Notes: a model not told the origin generated them from the letters alone. A stretch of 64,000 nucleotides of DNA from Novosphingobium sp. AAP83 (GCF_001295795.1 NZ_LJHY01000057.1:1-64000), one strand, 5' to 3'. Positions 46,546-56,800 are shown, counted from the first letter of the stretch. Made by a program: numbers and translations.

Positions 46546-46561
46546 TGTTTCACGTGAAACA
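46546..46561. promoter_or_regulatory. parS: parS site, perfect 16-bp palindrome
   Basis: A third exact TGTTTCACGTGAAACA fills the end of the 60-bp gap between mnmE and mnmG. It touches the mnmE stop codon without overlapping it and is 44 bases upstream of the mnmG start. Confidence 0.95.
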
Positions 46562-47860
46562 TTACTTACCGATGCAAAACCGCCCGAACAACGTGTCGAG
46601 CATATCCTCAATGCCTGTGCGCCCGACCAATTCATCCAGAGCTCGTCGTGCAAGGCGTAAGTGCTCAGCAGCGATCAAAGGGTCTTGCTCATGTTGGTTT
46701 CGCGCAAGTGTTTCATCAACTTGCGCCAGCAGGCGATGCTGGCGCTGGTTTAGCGCGGCCTCTCCAGGCGCGGGCAATGCGCTTTTGGCGTGAGCGATCA
46801 GCGCCTGCCGCAAGGTGTCCATCCCTTCACCCGTCAGTGCCGAAAGGTGCAGCGCATTGCCAGACTTGGGCGGTGCATCGCTCGCATCGCATTGCGCCGC
46901 CACTTCCCACAGCGGCCGGTCCTGTGGCCCCTCCCCTTCCGGCCCCAGCCACAGGATCAGGTCCGCGCGCTCTGCCGCAGCAAGGGCACGCGCAATGCCG
47001 ATCCGCTCGATTTCGCCAGCACCTTCATCGCGCAATCCCGCGGTATCCACGAAGGTGAACGGCACGCCATCCAGCGCCACGGCATGGGTCAAGACATCGC
47101 GCGTCGTGCCGGGCTCGGCAGCGGTAATTGCGGCTTCATGTTCGACCAGCGTATTGAACAGCGTAGACTTGCCCGCATTGGGCGGTCCGGCCAGAACCAC
47201 GCGGAAGCCTTCCTTCAAAGGCTCCGCGCGCGGGCGGGCCAGCCAATGCTTCAGATCGCTCGCCAAGCTTGCGCAATCGCGCGCAAAGTTTGCAGGCAGC
47301 AGGCTGTCCCCCTCACCCACATCGTCCTCGTCCGAAAAATCGAGCGCCGCTTCAAGCCGCGCCGACAAGCCAAGCAGCGTTTCCCGCCAGCGGCCCACTT
47401 CGCGCGACAGCGCGCCATCGGCCATCGCCATGGCAGAGCGGCGCTGCAATTCGGTTTCAGCGGAGAGCAAGTCTGCTAAGCCTTCAGCCTCGGCCAGATC
47501 GATCCGGCCATTGGCGAAGGCGCGACGGGTGAATTCCCCGGCTTGCGCCCGCCGCAGATTGGGCATGCGGGCAAGCGCGGCTTCAACGGCGCTGACGACG
47601 GCGCGTCCGCCGTGGAGGTGCAACTCGGCGCTGTCCTCACCCGAGGCGGTGCCGGGTCCGGGAAGCCACAACACCATTGTGCGGTCCAGCACGGTGCCAT
47701 CATGGGGATCACGCAAAGTGGCAAGGCTGGCGCGGCGCGGGGGTGGAAGCTTCCCGGCCAGCGCGGCAAGGGTGGCACCTGCCTGCGTTCCACTGATGCG
47801 GATCACGGCGATTCCGGCGGGCGGCGGGCCTGATGACAGGGCAAAGATCGTATCGGTCAC
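46562..47860 (-). CDS. mnmE: tRNA modification GTPase MnmE
   Basis: A 432-residue potassium-dependent GTPase partnering MnmG. The N-terminal tetrahydrofolate-binding domain carries GEFTRRAFANGRIDLAEAEGL. The inserted G domain has GPPNAGKST near residue 219 and DTAGLRDE near 266. It ends in FCIGK, the conserved C(I/L/V)GK with the catalytic Cys. It precedes mnmG on the same strand with a parS between. Confidence 0.96.
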   Translation of the reverse strand: MTDTIFALSSGPPPAGIAVIRISGTQAGATLAALAGKLPPPRRASLATLRDPHDGTVLDRTMVLWLPGPGTASGEDSAELHLHGGRAVVSAVEAALARMPNLRRAQAGEFTRRAFANGRIDLAEAEGLADLLSAETELQRRSAMAMADGALSREVGRWRETLLGLSARLEAALDFSDEDDVGEGDSLLPANFARDCASLASDLKHWLARPRAEPLKEGFRVVLAGPPNAGKSTLFNTLVEHEAAITAAEPGTTRDVLTHAVALDGVPFTFVDTAGLRDEGAGEIERIGIARALAAAERADLILWLGPEGEGPQDRPLWEVAAQCDASDAPPKSGNALHLSALTGEGMDTLRQALIAHAKSALPAPGEAALNQRQHRLLAQVDETLARNQHEQDPLIAAEHLRLARRALDELVGRTGIEDMLDTLFGRFCIGK

Positions 47861-47891
47861 GCCCCTGCCCTACACCATCACATCGCGCGCG

Positions 47892-48146
47892 TCAGTCCTT
47901 CGCATTCTTGCCCGAGAACCCGCTCATTCCGCCTTGCTCCATGAACTGCTGGAACAGCTTGAGGCCTATTTCGCCCATCGGTGCCACCTGCTTCACATAG
48001 CCCTGAAGCTGCTCGATGCTGGTCACGCCCTGCATCGCCTTGGCAATGTTATCGACGTAGACATCGTTGGCTTTCGAAACGTCTGGCAGGCCAAGGAAGC
48101 TACGGGCTTCTTCGGGTGTGCAATCAACTTCCACCGTTACCTTCAT
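47892..48146 (-). CDS. DUF6489 family small protein
   Basis: An 84-residue protein. It opens with MKVTVEVDCTPEEARSFLGLPD and has a helical middle (residues 30-75, DVYVDNIAKAMQGVTSIEQLQGYVKQ). I recognise the pattern as a small family in alphaproteobacteria (DUF6489) often next to mnmE. No catalytic residues stand out. It ends 31 bases before the mnmE start on the same strand. Confidence 0.72.
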   Translation of the reverse strand: MKVTVEVDCTPEEARSFLGLPDVSKANDVYVDNIAKAMQGVTSIEQLQGYVKQVAPMGEIGLKLFQQFMEQGGMSGFSGKNAKD

Positions 48147-48262
48147 CGCGCATCCTTCACGTCAAATTCGTTGATATCAGAGTGTCATGCACGCTTGGCA
48201 AAGTCTACGGTCGGGGCCAACATAGCTTCGACCAAAGCGGACAATGCACAGGATGAACGACA

Positions 48263-48961
48263 ATGGGTGAGCAGATCACATTTGCAGCGCTGAACGATGA
48301 AGGCGAAATTCCGGGCTATCTTGCCACACCAGAAGGGCCGATCCGCGCGGCGATTATCGTGGTGCCGGAAATCTTTGGTGTGAACCCTGGCATTCGCCAC
48401 AAGTGCAAGGCCTGGGCCGGTCTTGGCTACTTGGCGCTGGCCCCCGATATCTTCTGGCGATTTGCTCCCGGCGTTCAGCTTGACCCCGATGTGCCCGAAC
48501 AGATGCAGGAAGCTTTCGGCTATTTCGGGCAATACGATCCCGACAAGGGCATTCAGGATATCGAAGCCGCGATGCGGTTCCTGCGGAACTATGAAGGCAT
48601 CGACAAAGTCGGCCTCGTCGGGTTCTGCCTTGGCGGTCGCATGGCCTATATGGCGGCCACGCGGACCGGCATCGATGCTGCGGTCGGCTATTATGGCGCG
48701 ATGATTGACCAGATGCTGGATGAGGCGGAAAGTATCACCAGCCCGCTGTTGCTGCACATCCCTACCGCCGATCACTTTGTCGGGCCGGATGCGCAGGCCG
48801 CGATCCACGCCGGGCTTGATCCGCACCCCAAAGTGACGCTGCACGATTACGTCGGGCTCGATCACGGTTTTGCTGCCGAGACGGGCAGCCGCCGCAACGA
48901 AGAAGGTGCATCGCTTGCAGACCAGCGGACACGCGATTTCTTTGCGCAATATCTGGGATAA
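48263..48961 (+). CDS. dienelactone hydrolase family protein
   Basis: A 232-residue alpha/beta hydrolase. The nucleophile is C122 in GFCLGGRMA, as in true dienelactone hydrolases. The acid Asp is in HIPTADHFVG and the base His in GLDHGFA. E36 in PEIFGV matches the Glu that pairs with the Cys. It may open dienelactones or related lactones. AGGA lies 9 bases before the ATG. An NTF2-like gene follows by 87 bases. Confidence 0.9.
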   Translation: MGEQITFAALNDEGEIPGYLATPEGPIRAAIIVVPEIFGVNPGIRHKCKAWAGLGYLALAPDIFWRFAPGVQLDPDVPEQMQEAFGYFGQYDPDKGIQDIEAAMRFLRNYEGIDKVGLVGFCLGGRMAYMAATRTGIDAAVGYYGAMIDQMLDEAESITSPLLLHIPTADHFVGPDAQAAIHAGLDPHPKVTLHDYVGLDHGFAAETGSRRNEEGASLADQRTRDFFAQYLG

Positions 48962-49048
48962 CTCGGGCGCGGATTGCGCCGGATCAATGCCGGCGCCCCT
49001 GCCCTGCCCCAAATTTCGACCATATCATCATCACACGGGAGACACCGC

Positions 49049-49432
49049 ATGAAACTTGGTTTGGCAGCTTGGCACCGCTACATGCTGGACAGCGATCCCG
49101 ATGCACTTGACGATCTGATCGCCGATGATGCGGTGTTCCATTCGCCCGTGGTGCACACACCCCAAGCTGGCCGCGCAAAGGTGCTGATGTACCTGACGGC
49201 GGCGGGTCAGGTCTTCGGCAATGGCACCTTCCGCTATGTTCGCGAATTGATCGACGGGCCGGAAGCCTGCCTTGAGTTCGAATGCGAGATGGACGGGATC
49301 GCGGTCAACGGCATCGATCTGATCCGCTTCGATCTCGAAGGCCGGATCGTGGATTTCAAGGTGATGATCCGCCCTATAAAGGCGATGAACAAGGTCTGGG
49401 AACTGATGGCCGCGCGGATGGAGAATACCTGA
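49049..49432 (+). CDS. NTF2/SnoaL-like small protein
   Basis: A 127-residue cone-shaped fold protein (LGLAAWHRYMLDSDPDALDDLIADDAVFHSPV.. then long strands RFDLEGRIVDFKVMIRP). The pattern is SnoaL/NTF2-like, as in ketosteroid isomerase relatives, but catalytic pairs cannot be assigned. A GGGAG precedes the ATG at 49049; the frame upstream to 48974 lacks homology. It probably shares an operon with the dienelactone hydrolase. Confidence 0.8.
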   Translation: MKLGLAAWHRYMLDSDPDALDDLIADDAVFHSPVVHTPQAGRAKVLMYLTAAGQVFGNGTFRYVRELIDGPEACLEFECEMDGIAVNGIDLIRFDLEGRIVDFKVMIRPIKAMNKVWELMAARMENT

Positions 49433-49452
49433 GGGCCAGCGCGTCACTTTCC

Positions 49453-49484
49453 CCCCTCCCGTTTACGGGAGGGGTTGGGGTGGG
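49453..49484. repeat. C-rich hairpin repeat, copy 3
   Basis: CCCCTCCCGT (49453-49462) pairs with ACGGGAGGGG (49465-49474) around a TT loop, followed by a G-rich tail. It is identical in stem and loop to the copy at 28656-28677. It lies between convergent genes. Confidence 0.75.
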
Positions 49485-49506
49485 CTCTTCATTCTTTAAC
49501 CAACAA

Positions 49507-49534
49507 AAACCCCCCGGTTTGTGGCCGGGGGTTT
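49507..49534 (-). terminator. Rho-independent terminator of rpoZ
   Basis: On the minus strand a C/G-rich stem of about 10 bp (arms at 49525-49534 and 49507-49517, one bulged base) is followed by TTTTTG. It begins about 24 bases after the rpoZ stop. Confidence 0.8.
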
Positions 49535-49557
49535 CAAGCATTAGCTTTCGCCGTGGA

Positions 49558-49902
49558 TCAGCCGTCGTAATCAGCACCAAGCGAAGTGTTGCGCACAGGC
49601 GCAGCTGCGGTGATGCGCAGCGCTTCGGCTGATTGCGAGAGCGAGCCGATTTCATCGACTTCATCATCGTCATCAGGCAGCACGCGTTGCAGCGACTGGA
49701 TCAGGTTTTCCTTGAGAATCGTTGGGCGAACCGTCTCTTCAGCGATTTCGCGCAAGGCTACGACAGGATTTTTGTCGCGATCACGGTCAATCGTCAGCTC
49801 TGCACCACCGGAGATCGCGCGAGCGCGCTCAGCCGCCAGCAGGACAAGGTCGAAACGGTTAGGGATTTTGTCGACGCAATCTTCGACGGTAACGCGCGCC
49901 AT
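49558..49902 (-). CDS. rpoZ: RNA polymerase omega subunit
   Basis: A 114-residue omega subunit. [58 protein letters not shown] is the conserved core that clamps the beta-prime C terminus. The acidic DDDDEVDE stretch and tail are specific to alphaproteobacteria. It is followed by a terminator and is 88 bp downstream of dnaB's stop on the same strand. Confidence 0.95.
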   Translation of the reverse strand: MARVTVEDCVDKIPNRFDLVLLAAERARAISGGAELTIDRDRDKNPVVALREIAEETVRPTILKENLIQSLQRVLPDDDDEVDEIGSLSQSAEALRITAAAPVRNTSLGADYDG

Positions 49903-49989
49903 CAGGGCACTCCGATATACTGGTAAAGATGGAAAGACCGGTAGCTAAGCTGCAAGTGTGGAAAAGTCAAGGAAATGCCGACTTCAGCG

Positions 49990-51516
49990 CTATTCATCAT
50001 CTCCAAAGGAATTGGCGCGCATATCGTCGGGCGCAAGATCGCTGAACCGGGTGACTTTGGCTTCGAATCGCAGGCGGACTTTGCCGGTAGAGCCGTGACG
50101 CTGCTTGGCCACGATCAGTTCGGCAAGGCCATAGACCCGCTCCATTTCGGCCTGCCAAGCAGCATGCGCTTCCTGCGTTTTCGAATCGTCGTTGCCCTGC
50201 GGTACTTTGGGTTCTTTGGCCGCGACGTAGTAATCCTCGCGGAACACGAACCAGACCATATCGGCGTCCTGCTCGATCGAGCCTGATTCGCGAAGGTCGG
50301 ACAGCATCGGGCGCTTGTCTTCGCGCTGCTCCACCGCGCGCGAAAGCTGTGAAAGCGCGATGACGGGAACCGCCAATTCCTTGGCCAAAGTCTTGAGGCC
50401 TCGTGAAATTTCCGAGATCTCATTGACGCGGTTATCGCCTGATCGGCCCGAACCTTGCAGCAGCTGGAGGTAATCGACCACGATCAGGCCGATATCGTGG
50501 CGACGCTTTAGCCGGCGTGCGCGGGCACGCAGCGCGCCGATGGTCAGCGCCGGGGTATCATCAATGAAAAGCGGCAATTCGGCGAGGCGCTGGCTGGCGA
50601 ACGAGAGTTGCTGGAAGTCCTCGCGGCTGATCCGGCCCATACGCAGCGCTTCGGAACTGATGCCCGATTGTTCGGCCAGAATACGCGTGGCGAGCTGGTC
50701 CGCGCTCATTTCCAAGCTGAAGAAGGCGACCCCTGCCCCAACCGAATCTTTCAGCGTAATACCATCACCCAGATCGCGGCGCAGACGGTCTGCTGCATTG
50801 AATGCGATATTGGTGACGAGCGAGGTTTTGCCCATGCCCGGGCGTCCGGCCAGAATGATAAGGTCGGAATCGTGCAGGCCACCGATCTTTTCGTTGACCG
50901 AGGTCAGGCCCGTGGTCTTGCCCGAGATGTGGCCGCCCGAGAGCAGCGCCTTTTCAATCATTTCCAGCGAAGTGCGCGTGGCAACGCCAAAGCTTTGCGC
51001 CTCACTGCCGGTTTGCGCGCCTTCGGCCACGGCATAGAGCGCAGCTTCGGCCTTTTCGATTTGCTCCAGCGGTGCCACCGAATCGCTGGTATCGAGCGCG
51101 CCTTCGACCAGATTGCGGCCAACCGTGATCAATTCGCGCAGCAGCGCCAGATCATAGACCTGTTCGGCCAGCTCGCGCGGGTTGAGCAAGCCCTGCCCGT
51201 CTGACGTCAGCCGCGCAAGATAGGCAGTGCCGCCCAGTTCTTTCAGGCCTTCGTCCGTTTCGAAATAGGGTTTGAGCGTAACCGGGGTAACCACGGCTTT
51301 ACGGTCAATAAGAGCTTGAATACGCTCATAAACCCGCCCGTGCACGGCGGCAAAGAAGTGCTCGGGCTTTAGCGGGGTTGGCAGTTCTTCAAGAATGCGA
51401 TTGTCGATTAGCACCGCGCCCAGAAAGGCAGCCTCTGCTTCGACGTTGGAAGGAAGGGTGCGAATCTCGGATGGTTCGCGGGACAGGATGGCTTCACTGG
51501 CTGACATGGGCGCCAT
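49990..51516 (-). CDS. dnaB: replicative DNA helicase DnaB
   Basis: A 508-residue hexameric helicase. The N-terminal collar domain (about 15-130, LPSNVEAEAAFLGAVLID) is followed by a RecA-like motor with Walker A GRPGMGKTSL near residue 225 and Walker B GLIVVDYLQLL near 345. The C terminus has KQRHGSTG. MSASEAIL at 51507 is an equally likely start, three residues in. It is divergent from UPF0262. Confidence 0.96.
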   Translation of the reverse strand: MAPMSASEAILSREPSEIRTLPSNVEAEAAFLGAVLIDNRILEELPTPLKPEHFFAAVHGRVYERIQALIDRKAVVTPVTLKPYFETDEGLKELGGTAYLARLTSDGQGLLNPRELAEQVYDLALLRELITVGRNLVEGALDTSDSVAPLEQIEKAEAALYAVAEGAQTGSEAQSFGVATRTSLEMIEKALLSGGHISGKTTGLTSVNEKIGGLHDSDLIILAGRPGMGKTSLVTNIAFNAADRLRRDLGDGITLKDSVGAGVAFFSLEMSADQLATRILAEQSGISSEALRMGRISREDFQQLSFASQRLAELPLFIDDTPALTIGALRARARRLKRRHDIGLIVVDYLQLLQGSGRSGDNRVNEISEISRGLKTLAKELAVPVIALSQLSRAVEQREDKRPMLSDLRESGSIEQDADMVWFVFREDYYVAAKEPKVPQGNDDSKTQEAHAAWQAEMERVYGLAELIVAKQRHGSTGKVRLRFEAKVTRFSDLAPDDMRANSFGDDE

Positions 51517-51603
51517 AGTGCCTCACTGCGCGCTTGGCGGCAACGGTGGGGGCCTGTGGATAGCGGGGAGGGAATTCGTTAAGCACTTGCCCGTGGGCCG
51601 TGC

Positions 51604-51618
51604 GTCTGTAAGACAGAC
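51604..51618. promoter_or_regulatory. perfect palindrome before UPF0262
   Basis: GTCTGT (51604-51609) and ACAGAC (51613-51618) are separated by AAG, 6 bases before the start codon of UPF0262. It occupies the place of the Shine-Dalgarno, so it may be an operator or a translation-controlling hairpin. Confidence 0.45.
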
Positions 51619-51624
51619 ATCCTC

Positions 51625-52107
51625 ATGGCCGACCCGCGCATCTCGCATATTGAGCTGGACGAAGCGACGATCATCTGGCGCAATGCCGATATCGAGCAAG
51701 AACGTCGTGTAGCGATTTTCGATCTGATCGAAGAAAACGCATTTAAACCCCTGCGTTCGTTCAGCGCCGGCCACAAAGGCCCCTATCGGCTGCGATTGGC
51801 GGTTGACGACGGGCGGCTGATTTTGGCGGTGGCCAACGATGCCGGAGATGCACTGGAGACGGTGATCCTCGGGCTTGGCCGCTTTCGCCGCCCGATCCGC
51901 GAATATTTCGCGATCTGCGATAGTTACTATCAAGCCATTCGCAAAGCGACCGCGATGGAAATCGAAACGATCGACATGGCCCGGCGCGGCATCCATAACG
52001 AAGCGGCCGATATGCTGCTGGAGCGGATGGAGGGAAAGATCGAGACCGATTTTCCCACCGCGCGGCGGCTTTTCACCCTGATCTGCGTGCTGCATATCAG
52101 GGCCTGA
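51625..52107 (+). CDS. UPF0262 family protein
   Basis: A 160-residue alphaproteobacterial protein of unknown function. The family pattern is clear: RNADIEQERRVAIFDLIEEN, then GPYRLRLAVDDGRLILAV, then GLGRFRRPIREYFAICDSYYQAIR and a late MARRGIHNEA helix. No signal peptide or metal motif is seen. It has a palindrome directly before its start and no clear Shine-Dalgarno. It is divergent from dnaB. Confidence 0.88.
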   Translation: MADPRISHIELDEATIIWRNADIEQERRVAIFDLIEENAFKPLRSFSAGHKGPYRLRLAVDDGRLILAVANDAGDALETVILGLGRFRRPIREYFAICDSYYQAIRKATAMEIETIDMARRGIHNEAADMLLERMEGKIETDFPTARRLFTLICVLHIRA

Positions 52108-52136
52108 CCCGAGACTGAAGGCGCGTAAATTTCACC

Positions 52137-52832
52137 ATGGCCAGAAAACGGAACCCGGCGCGCAGACGCCTGATGGCGGCATTGCTGTTGGTCGCGCTGG
52201 TCGCTGCGGGCTTTGCGTGGTGGACAGCGCGCACCTGGCGGCCTGATCGTGCCGATTTTCAGGTTCAGGGTGCTTGGCTCAGCGATGATGACGGCGTGGT
52301 GGATTGGCGCTTGTTGCGCGGCGCAGGGGCCGATTTTGTTTATCTGACCGCCAGTGAAGGCACGGGCACGCGCGATACGGCGTTCGGCAAGGCGGTTGAG
52401 GCGGCGCGCGGGCGCGGGATGCAAGTGGGCGCGGTCCATGTCTATGACTTGTGCGCCCCGGCAGAGGCGCAGGCCGCAAACTTCGTCACCGTGGTGCCGC
52501 GCGATAAGGATATGCTGCCGCCTGCCATCGCGCTTGACATCGATTCGCGCACTTGCCCTGCCGTTCCCGGCGAAGCGCAAATGCAAAGCGAGCTGACGAC
52601 CTTCCTTAATCAGGTGGAAAAGCATGTTGAGACCAAGGTGATTCTGATGGTTTCCAGTGGGCTGGAGCAGCAATTTCATCTTGCCGCGATGATTGACCGC
52701 CACATCTGGGTCTCGCAGGACTTCATTGAACCGGGCTATGCCGGACGGCCTTGGGTGATGTGGACCGCAACACACCGGTTACGGCTGAACGCCACGTCCG
52801 GGCCGATCCGTTGGGTGGTGGTGCAAAAATGA
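52137..52832 (+). CDS. GH25-family lysozyme-like protein, membrane-anchored, divergent active site
   Basis: A 231-residue protein with an N-terminal anchor (residues 13-31). The GH25 barrel is recognisable by FVYLTASEGTGTRDTAF and GAVHVYDLCAPAEAQA. The usual start GIDVSxW is replaced by QGAWLSDDDGVVDW, and the catalytic DxE of the strand ALDIDSRTC is DxD. Activity on peptidoglycan is therefore doubtful or altered. Its stop overlaps the cdd start by ATGA, so the two are coupled without obvious reason. It follows UPF0262 by 29 bases. Confidence 0.82.
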   Translation: MARKRNPARRRLMAALLLVALVAAGFAWWTARTWRPDRADFQVQGAWLSDDDGVVDWRLLRGAGADFVYLTASEGTGTRDTAFGKAVEAARGRGMQVGAVHVYDLCAPAEAQAANFVTVVPRDKDMLPPAIALDIDSRTCPAVPGEAQMQSELTTFLNQVEKHVETKVILMVSSGLEQQFHLAAMIDRHIWVSQDFIEPGYAGRPWVMWTATHRLRLNATSGPIRWVVVQK

Positions 52833-53263
52833 GCGATATTCTGGCTGATAACCGTGACGCGTTGATCGCGGCGGCGCGTGCAGCGATGGGCACGGCCTAT
52901 GCGCCCTACTCCGGCTTTCATGTGGGCGCGGCGCTGCTGTTTGATGATGGCGCGATTATCACCGGCGCGAATGTAGAGAATGCAAGTTACGGCCTATCGC
53001 TTTGCGCCGAGACGGTGGCCTGTGCGATTGCCGCCCATGCCGGACGGCGCGGCGGTCTGCTGGCGGTGGCGGTGTTGGGCGGCATGCAGGGGCAAGTTGA
53101 AGCGGCGGTCAGCCCATGCGGGCGCTGCCGCCAGGTCTTGAACGAATTGGCGGCGCTGGGCGGCACCGATCCGCTGGTGCTATGCGTGGGTGAACACGAA
53201 GTGGTGGAAATGCGCCTGTCGGTGCTATTGCCCAACGCTTTCGGTCCAGCCAATCTTATCTGA
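52829..53263 (+). CDS. cdd: cytidine deaminase
   Basis: A 144-residue zinc enzyme deaminating cytidine and deoxycytidine to the uridine forms. C59-A-E61 and C97-x-x-C100 supply the zinc ligands and the proton shuttle Glu. [14 protein letters not shown] and [10 protein letters not shown] bind substrate. It starts at the ATGA shared with the GH25 gene. dcd follows in 20 bases, so pyrimidine salvage genes are together. Confidence 0.95.
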   Translation: MSDILADNRDALIAAARAAMGTAYAPYSGFHVGAALLFDDGAIITGANVENASYGLSLCAETVACAIAAHAGRRGGLLAVAVLGGMQGQVEAAVSPCGRCRQVLNELAALGGTDPLVLCVGEHEVVEMRLSVLLPNAFGPANLI

Positions 53264-53283
53264 ACCGATTAGGGGAATCTGAC

Positions 53284-53838
53284 GTGGCCATTCTGTCCGA
53301 CAAATGGATTCGCAACAAAGCGCTGACCGAGGCGATGATCGAGCCTTTCGTCGAGAACCAGCGCCGCGATGGCTGTATCAGCTATGGACTATCGTCCTAT
53401 GGCTATGATGCGCGTGTGGCCGATGAATTCAAGATCTTCACCAATGTCGATTCGGCGATTGTTGATCCCAAGAACTTCGATGGCGCCAGCCTTGTTGACC
53501 GCAAGACCGATTGCTGCGTGATCCCACCCAACTCCTTTGCGCTGGCCCGCACGGTCGAGTATTTCCGGATCCCGCGCGATGTGCTGGTGATCTGCCTTGG
53601 CAAAAGCACTTATGCGCGCTGCGGCATCATTGTGAACGTCACCCCGCTGGAACCCGGCTGGGAAGGGCACGTGACGCTCGAATTCTCGAACACCACGCCC
53701 CTGCCCGCCAAGATCTATGCCAACGAAGGCGCGTGCCAGTTCCTGTTCCTGCAAGGCAACGAGCCGTGCGAGGTCAGCTATGCCGACCGCGCAGGCAAAT
53801 ACATGGGGCAGCGCGGGGTGACTCTGCCCAAGCTTTGA
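53284..53838 (+). CDS. dcd: dCTP deaminase
   Basis: A 184-residue homotrimeric enzyme converting dCTP to dUTP for dTMP synthesis. [26 protein letters not shown] and the catalytic Glu in [15 protein letters not shown] are present. It starts with GTG at 53284. It is convergent with the acyltransferase/acyl-ACP synthetase, 7 bases apart. Confidence 0.96.
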   Translation: MAILSDKWIRNKALTEAMIEPFVENQRRDGCISYGLSSYGYDARVADEFKIFTNVDSAIVDPKNFDGASLVDRKTDCCVIPPNSFALARTVEYFRIPRDVLVICLGKSTYARCGIIVNVTPLEPGWEGHVTLEFSNTTPLPAKIYANEGACQFLFLQGNEPCEVSYADRAGKYMGQRGVTLPKL

Positions 53839-53845
53839 TCTGGCG

Positions 53846-56800
53846 TCAGTCGGCCATTTCCTCGTCGGTTTCGGCAGGCTCGGTCACGGTCGCTGCTGTC
53901 GCCGCCATCGCGTTCATCGTGACATAATCGAGCTTGCCGGTGCCGAGCACGGGCAGGGCTTCGACAATACGGATATCGCGCGGGATCATCAGTTCGGCAA
54001 CGCCGTTGGCCTTGGCCCAGACTTGTAGCGTCTTGTGTCCGGCATCCGGTGCGGTGGTGAACATCACCAGTTGTTCGCCCTTTTTGGGATCGGGCCGCGT
54101 GACGACGGCATGTTCGAAGCCCGGCCAGACTTTGGCGGCATAGCCTTCCACCGCTGGCAGCGAGACCATTTCACCCCCGATCTTGGCAAAGCGTTTGGCG
54201 CGGCCACGGATCGTGATGAAGCCCGCATCATTGATGGTGACGATATCGCCGGTATCGTGCCAGCCTTCGTGTGGTGGTTGCAGCTTGCCCGGATCACTGG
54301 CGAGGAAATAGCCTGCCATCACATTCGGCCCACGAATATACAGACGTCCGCCTTCGGTGATACCGGGCACATCCTCAAGCCGGGTTTCGATCGCCGGAAG
54401 CGCGCGGCCGACCGATCCGGCCATGAAGTGCATCGGCGTATTGACCGCGATGACCGGTGCGGCCTCGGTCGCGCCATAGCCTTCGAAAATGCGCAAGCCG
54501 AACTTTTCGGCATATGTCCGGCGGGTTTCGTCGCGCACCTTTTCGGCGCCCGCGAAGATATAGCGCAGCGAGTAGAAGTCGTAGCCGTGCGCCATGCGGG
54601 CATAGCCCGACAAGAACGTATCGGTGCCAAACATGATTGTGGCATTGGCATCATAGGCAAGCGCGGGCACGATCCGGTAATGCAGCGGGCTGGGGTAGAG
54701 CACCACGCGGATGCCGTTGAGCAAGGGCAGCAGTGTCCCGCCGGTAAGCCCGAACGAGTGGAACACCGGCAGGGCGTTGAGCACGATATCGCTCGAGTTG
54801 AAATCGATCCGCGCCGCCAATTGGGCAAGATTTGAAAGCAGATTGCGGTGGGTCAGGACAACGCCTTTGGGCACGCCTTCCGATCCGCTGGTGAACAGGA
54901 TCACCGCGGGTGCATCGGGCGAGATGCCAAGCCGCTGGTGGCGGCGTTCGGCGCGGCCTGCAAAAACCAGCGCGCGCAGCTTTTCAAACGCGCCGATCTG
55001 CGCGCCGATATCCTCAAGATAAACAACGCGCTGGCCATCGGCTTCGAGCGCGGCGATCACATCGCCGAGCTTGGCCTGCTCAACGAATGCACGGGCTGTT
55101 ACAACAGTGTGAATCGCCGCTGTGGCGCAGGCAGAGCGCATATTGGCAATACCTACAGTGAAGTTGAGCATTGCCGGAACGCGGCCGTGGGCCTGTAGAG
55201 CGAAGAATGCAGCGACCACGCCGTTGACGTTGGGCAGCAACAGACCGACCGCGTCGCCAACTTGCGTACCTTGGGCAAGGCGCTTGCCCAGAACGGTGGT
55301 GCCCGCGAGCAAACGGTCATAGCTGAGCGGTTCGCGCTTCACATCTTCCACCACCAGCGCTTTGCCGCCGTGGATTTCGCGCGCTTCGCACAGCGCTTCA
55401 AACAGCGTGCGCCCGGTGTCGGACGTGGCGAAGATCATCGCGCTCATCTCGTCGTACAAGCGGCGACCGGCCACGGCGCGGCGCTGGCGGGCGCTCATCT
55501 CGCCTTCGATCGCAAAGCGGCGCGGGGGCAGGACGGTGAGCGAAACTTTGGGGAACCAGCGCATGCGCACTTTGCCCTGCATCCGGCTGAACGGCGTGTA
55601 TTGCAGGCCATCTAGGCGGACCGGGATGATCGGTGCATCGGCCTTGTCGGCCACCATGCCGGGGCCGTCGAACACTTTCATCAAAGCGCCGGTGCGAGTG
55701 ATGCGGCCTTCGGGGAAGATCACCAGGGTGCGGCCTTCTTTCACCGCTTTGACCATCGCCTTGGCAGCCATCGGGTTGGTCGGATCAACCGGGAAGGCGC
55801 GGAACAGTTTGAGGAACGGGCGGATCAATAGCGAGCGGGCGATGTGCGTGTTGATCGCAAACGTGGGCTTGCCGGGAAGAAACGCACCGAGCAGCAGGCC
55901 ATCAAGGAAGCTGACGTGATTGACCACGACAACGGCGCGCTCACCCGGCTTGGGCATGTTTTCAATGCCGTGGACATCAACCCGGAACAGCAGCTTGAGC
56001 GTCCAGCGGATGCAGCTTTTGAACAGGGTTTCAGGCAGGAGCCACACGCTGGCGAGCGCGACGATGAGCGTGGCAAAGCCCAGCGCGCCGATCAGACCGG
56101 GCACATCGATCCCGGCGGCAAGAAGAGCGGTAACGCCGAGCACCGCCAGCACGGTAAGGCCTGCGTTTATCACATTATTGGCCGCGATGATCTGTGAGCG
56201 TTTTTCGGGCGGGCTGGCGATCTGGAGGATGGCGTAAAGCGGCACGATAAACATGCCGCCCGAAACCGCGATTACGCCAAGATCGAACAGGATGTGCCAG
56301 GCGCCCGGGGTTGCAAGGAATTGCGCGGTCGAAGCGCCCGCAGTGTGTACCGCAAAGCCGCTTGTAGCGATCCACAGGTCGATCAGGCCACCGGCGAGGA
56401 CCAGCGCTGAAATCGGCACATAGCGGGCGGAAACCTCGCCCTTGAGCAAGCGGTTGACGAGGAGCGAGCCAATCGCAATCGCCACCGAAAACACGATGAG
56501 GAACAGCGTTGCGACTTCCTGCTTGGCCGCAAGCGTCCCGCTGACCAAAGGCGCGAATTCGCTGACGAGCACAGCGCCTGCGGCAAAGAACCAGCTTATG
56601 CCAAGGATCGAAAGCCATACGCCACGCCCTTCACGCGCGGTACCAAGGATTTCGAGCGTGCCGCGCCACAGGTTCCAATCAATCCGGTGGTCTCCCCGGA
56701 TCGCGGGGGCGGGGGGGATGGCAAAGCTGATGGCGAAACCGGCCAGTGCCACTCCCATCGCGGCGATGCCTGCCTCCCACGGCGGGATCAGCCCGGCGAG

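Noticed and set aside
46815..48293. 492-codon plus-strand frame opposite mnmE
   Set aside because: Same shadow pattern; it also covers DUF6489 on the other strand and has no motif.
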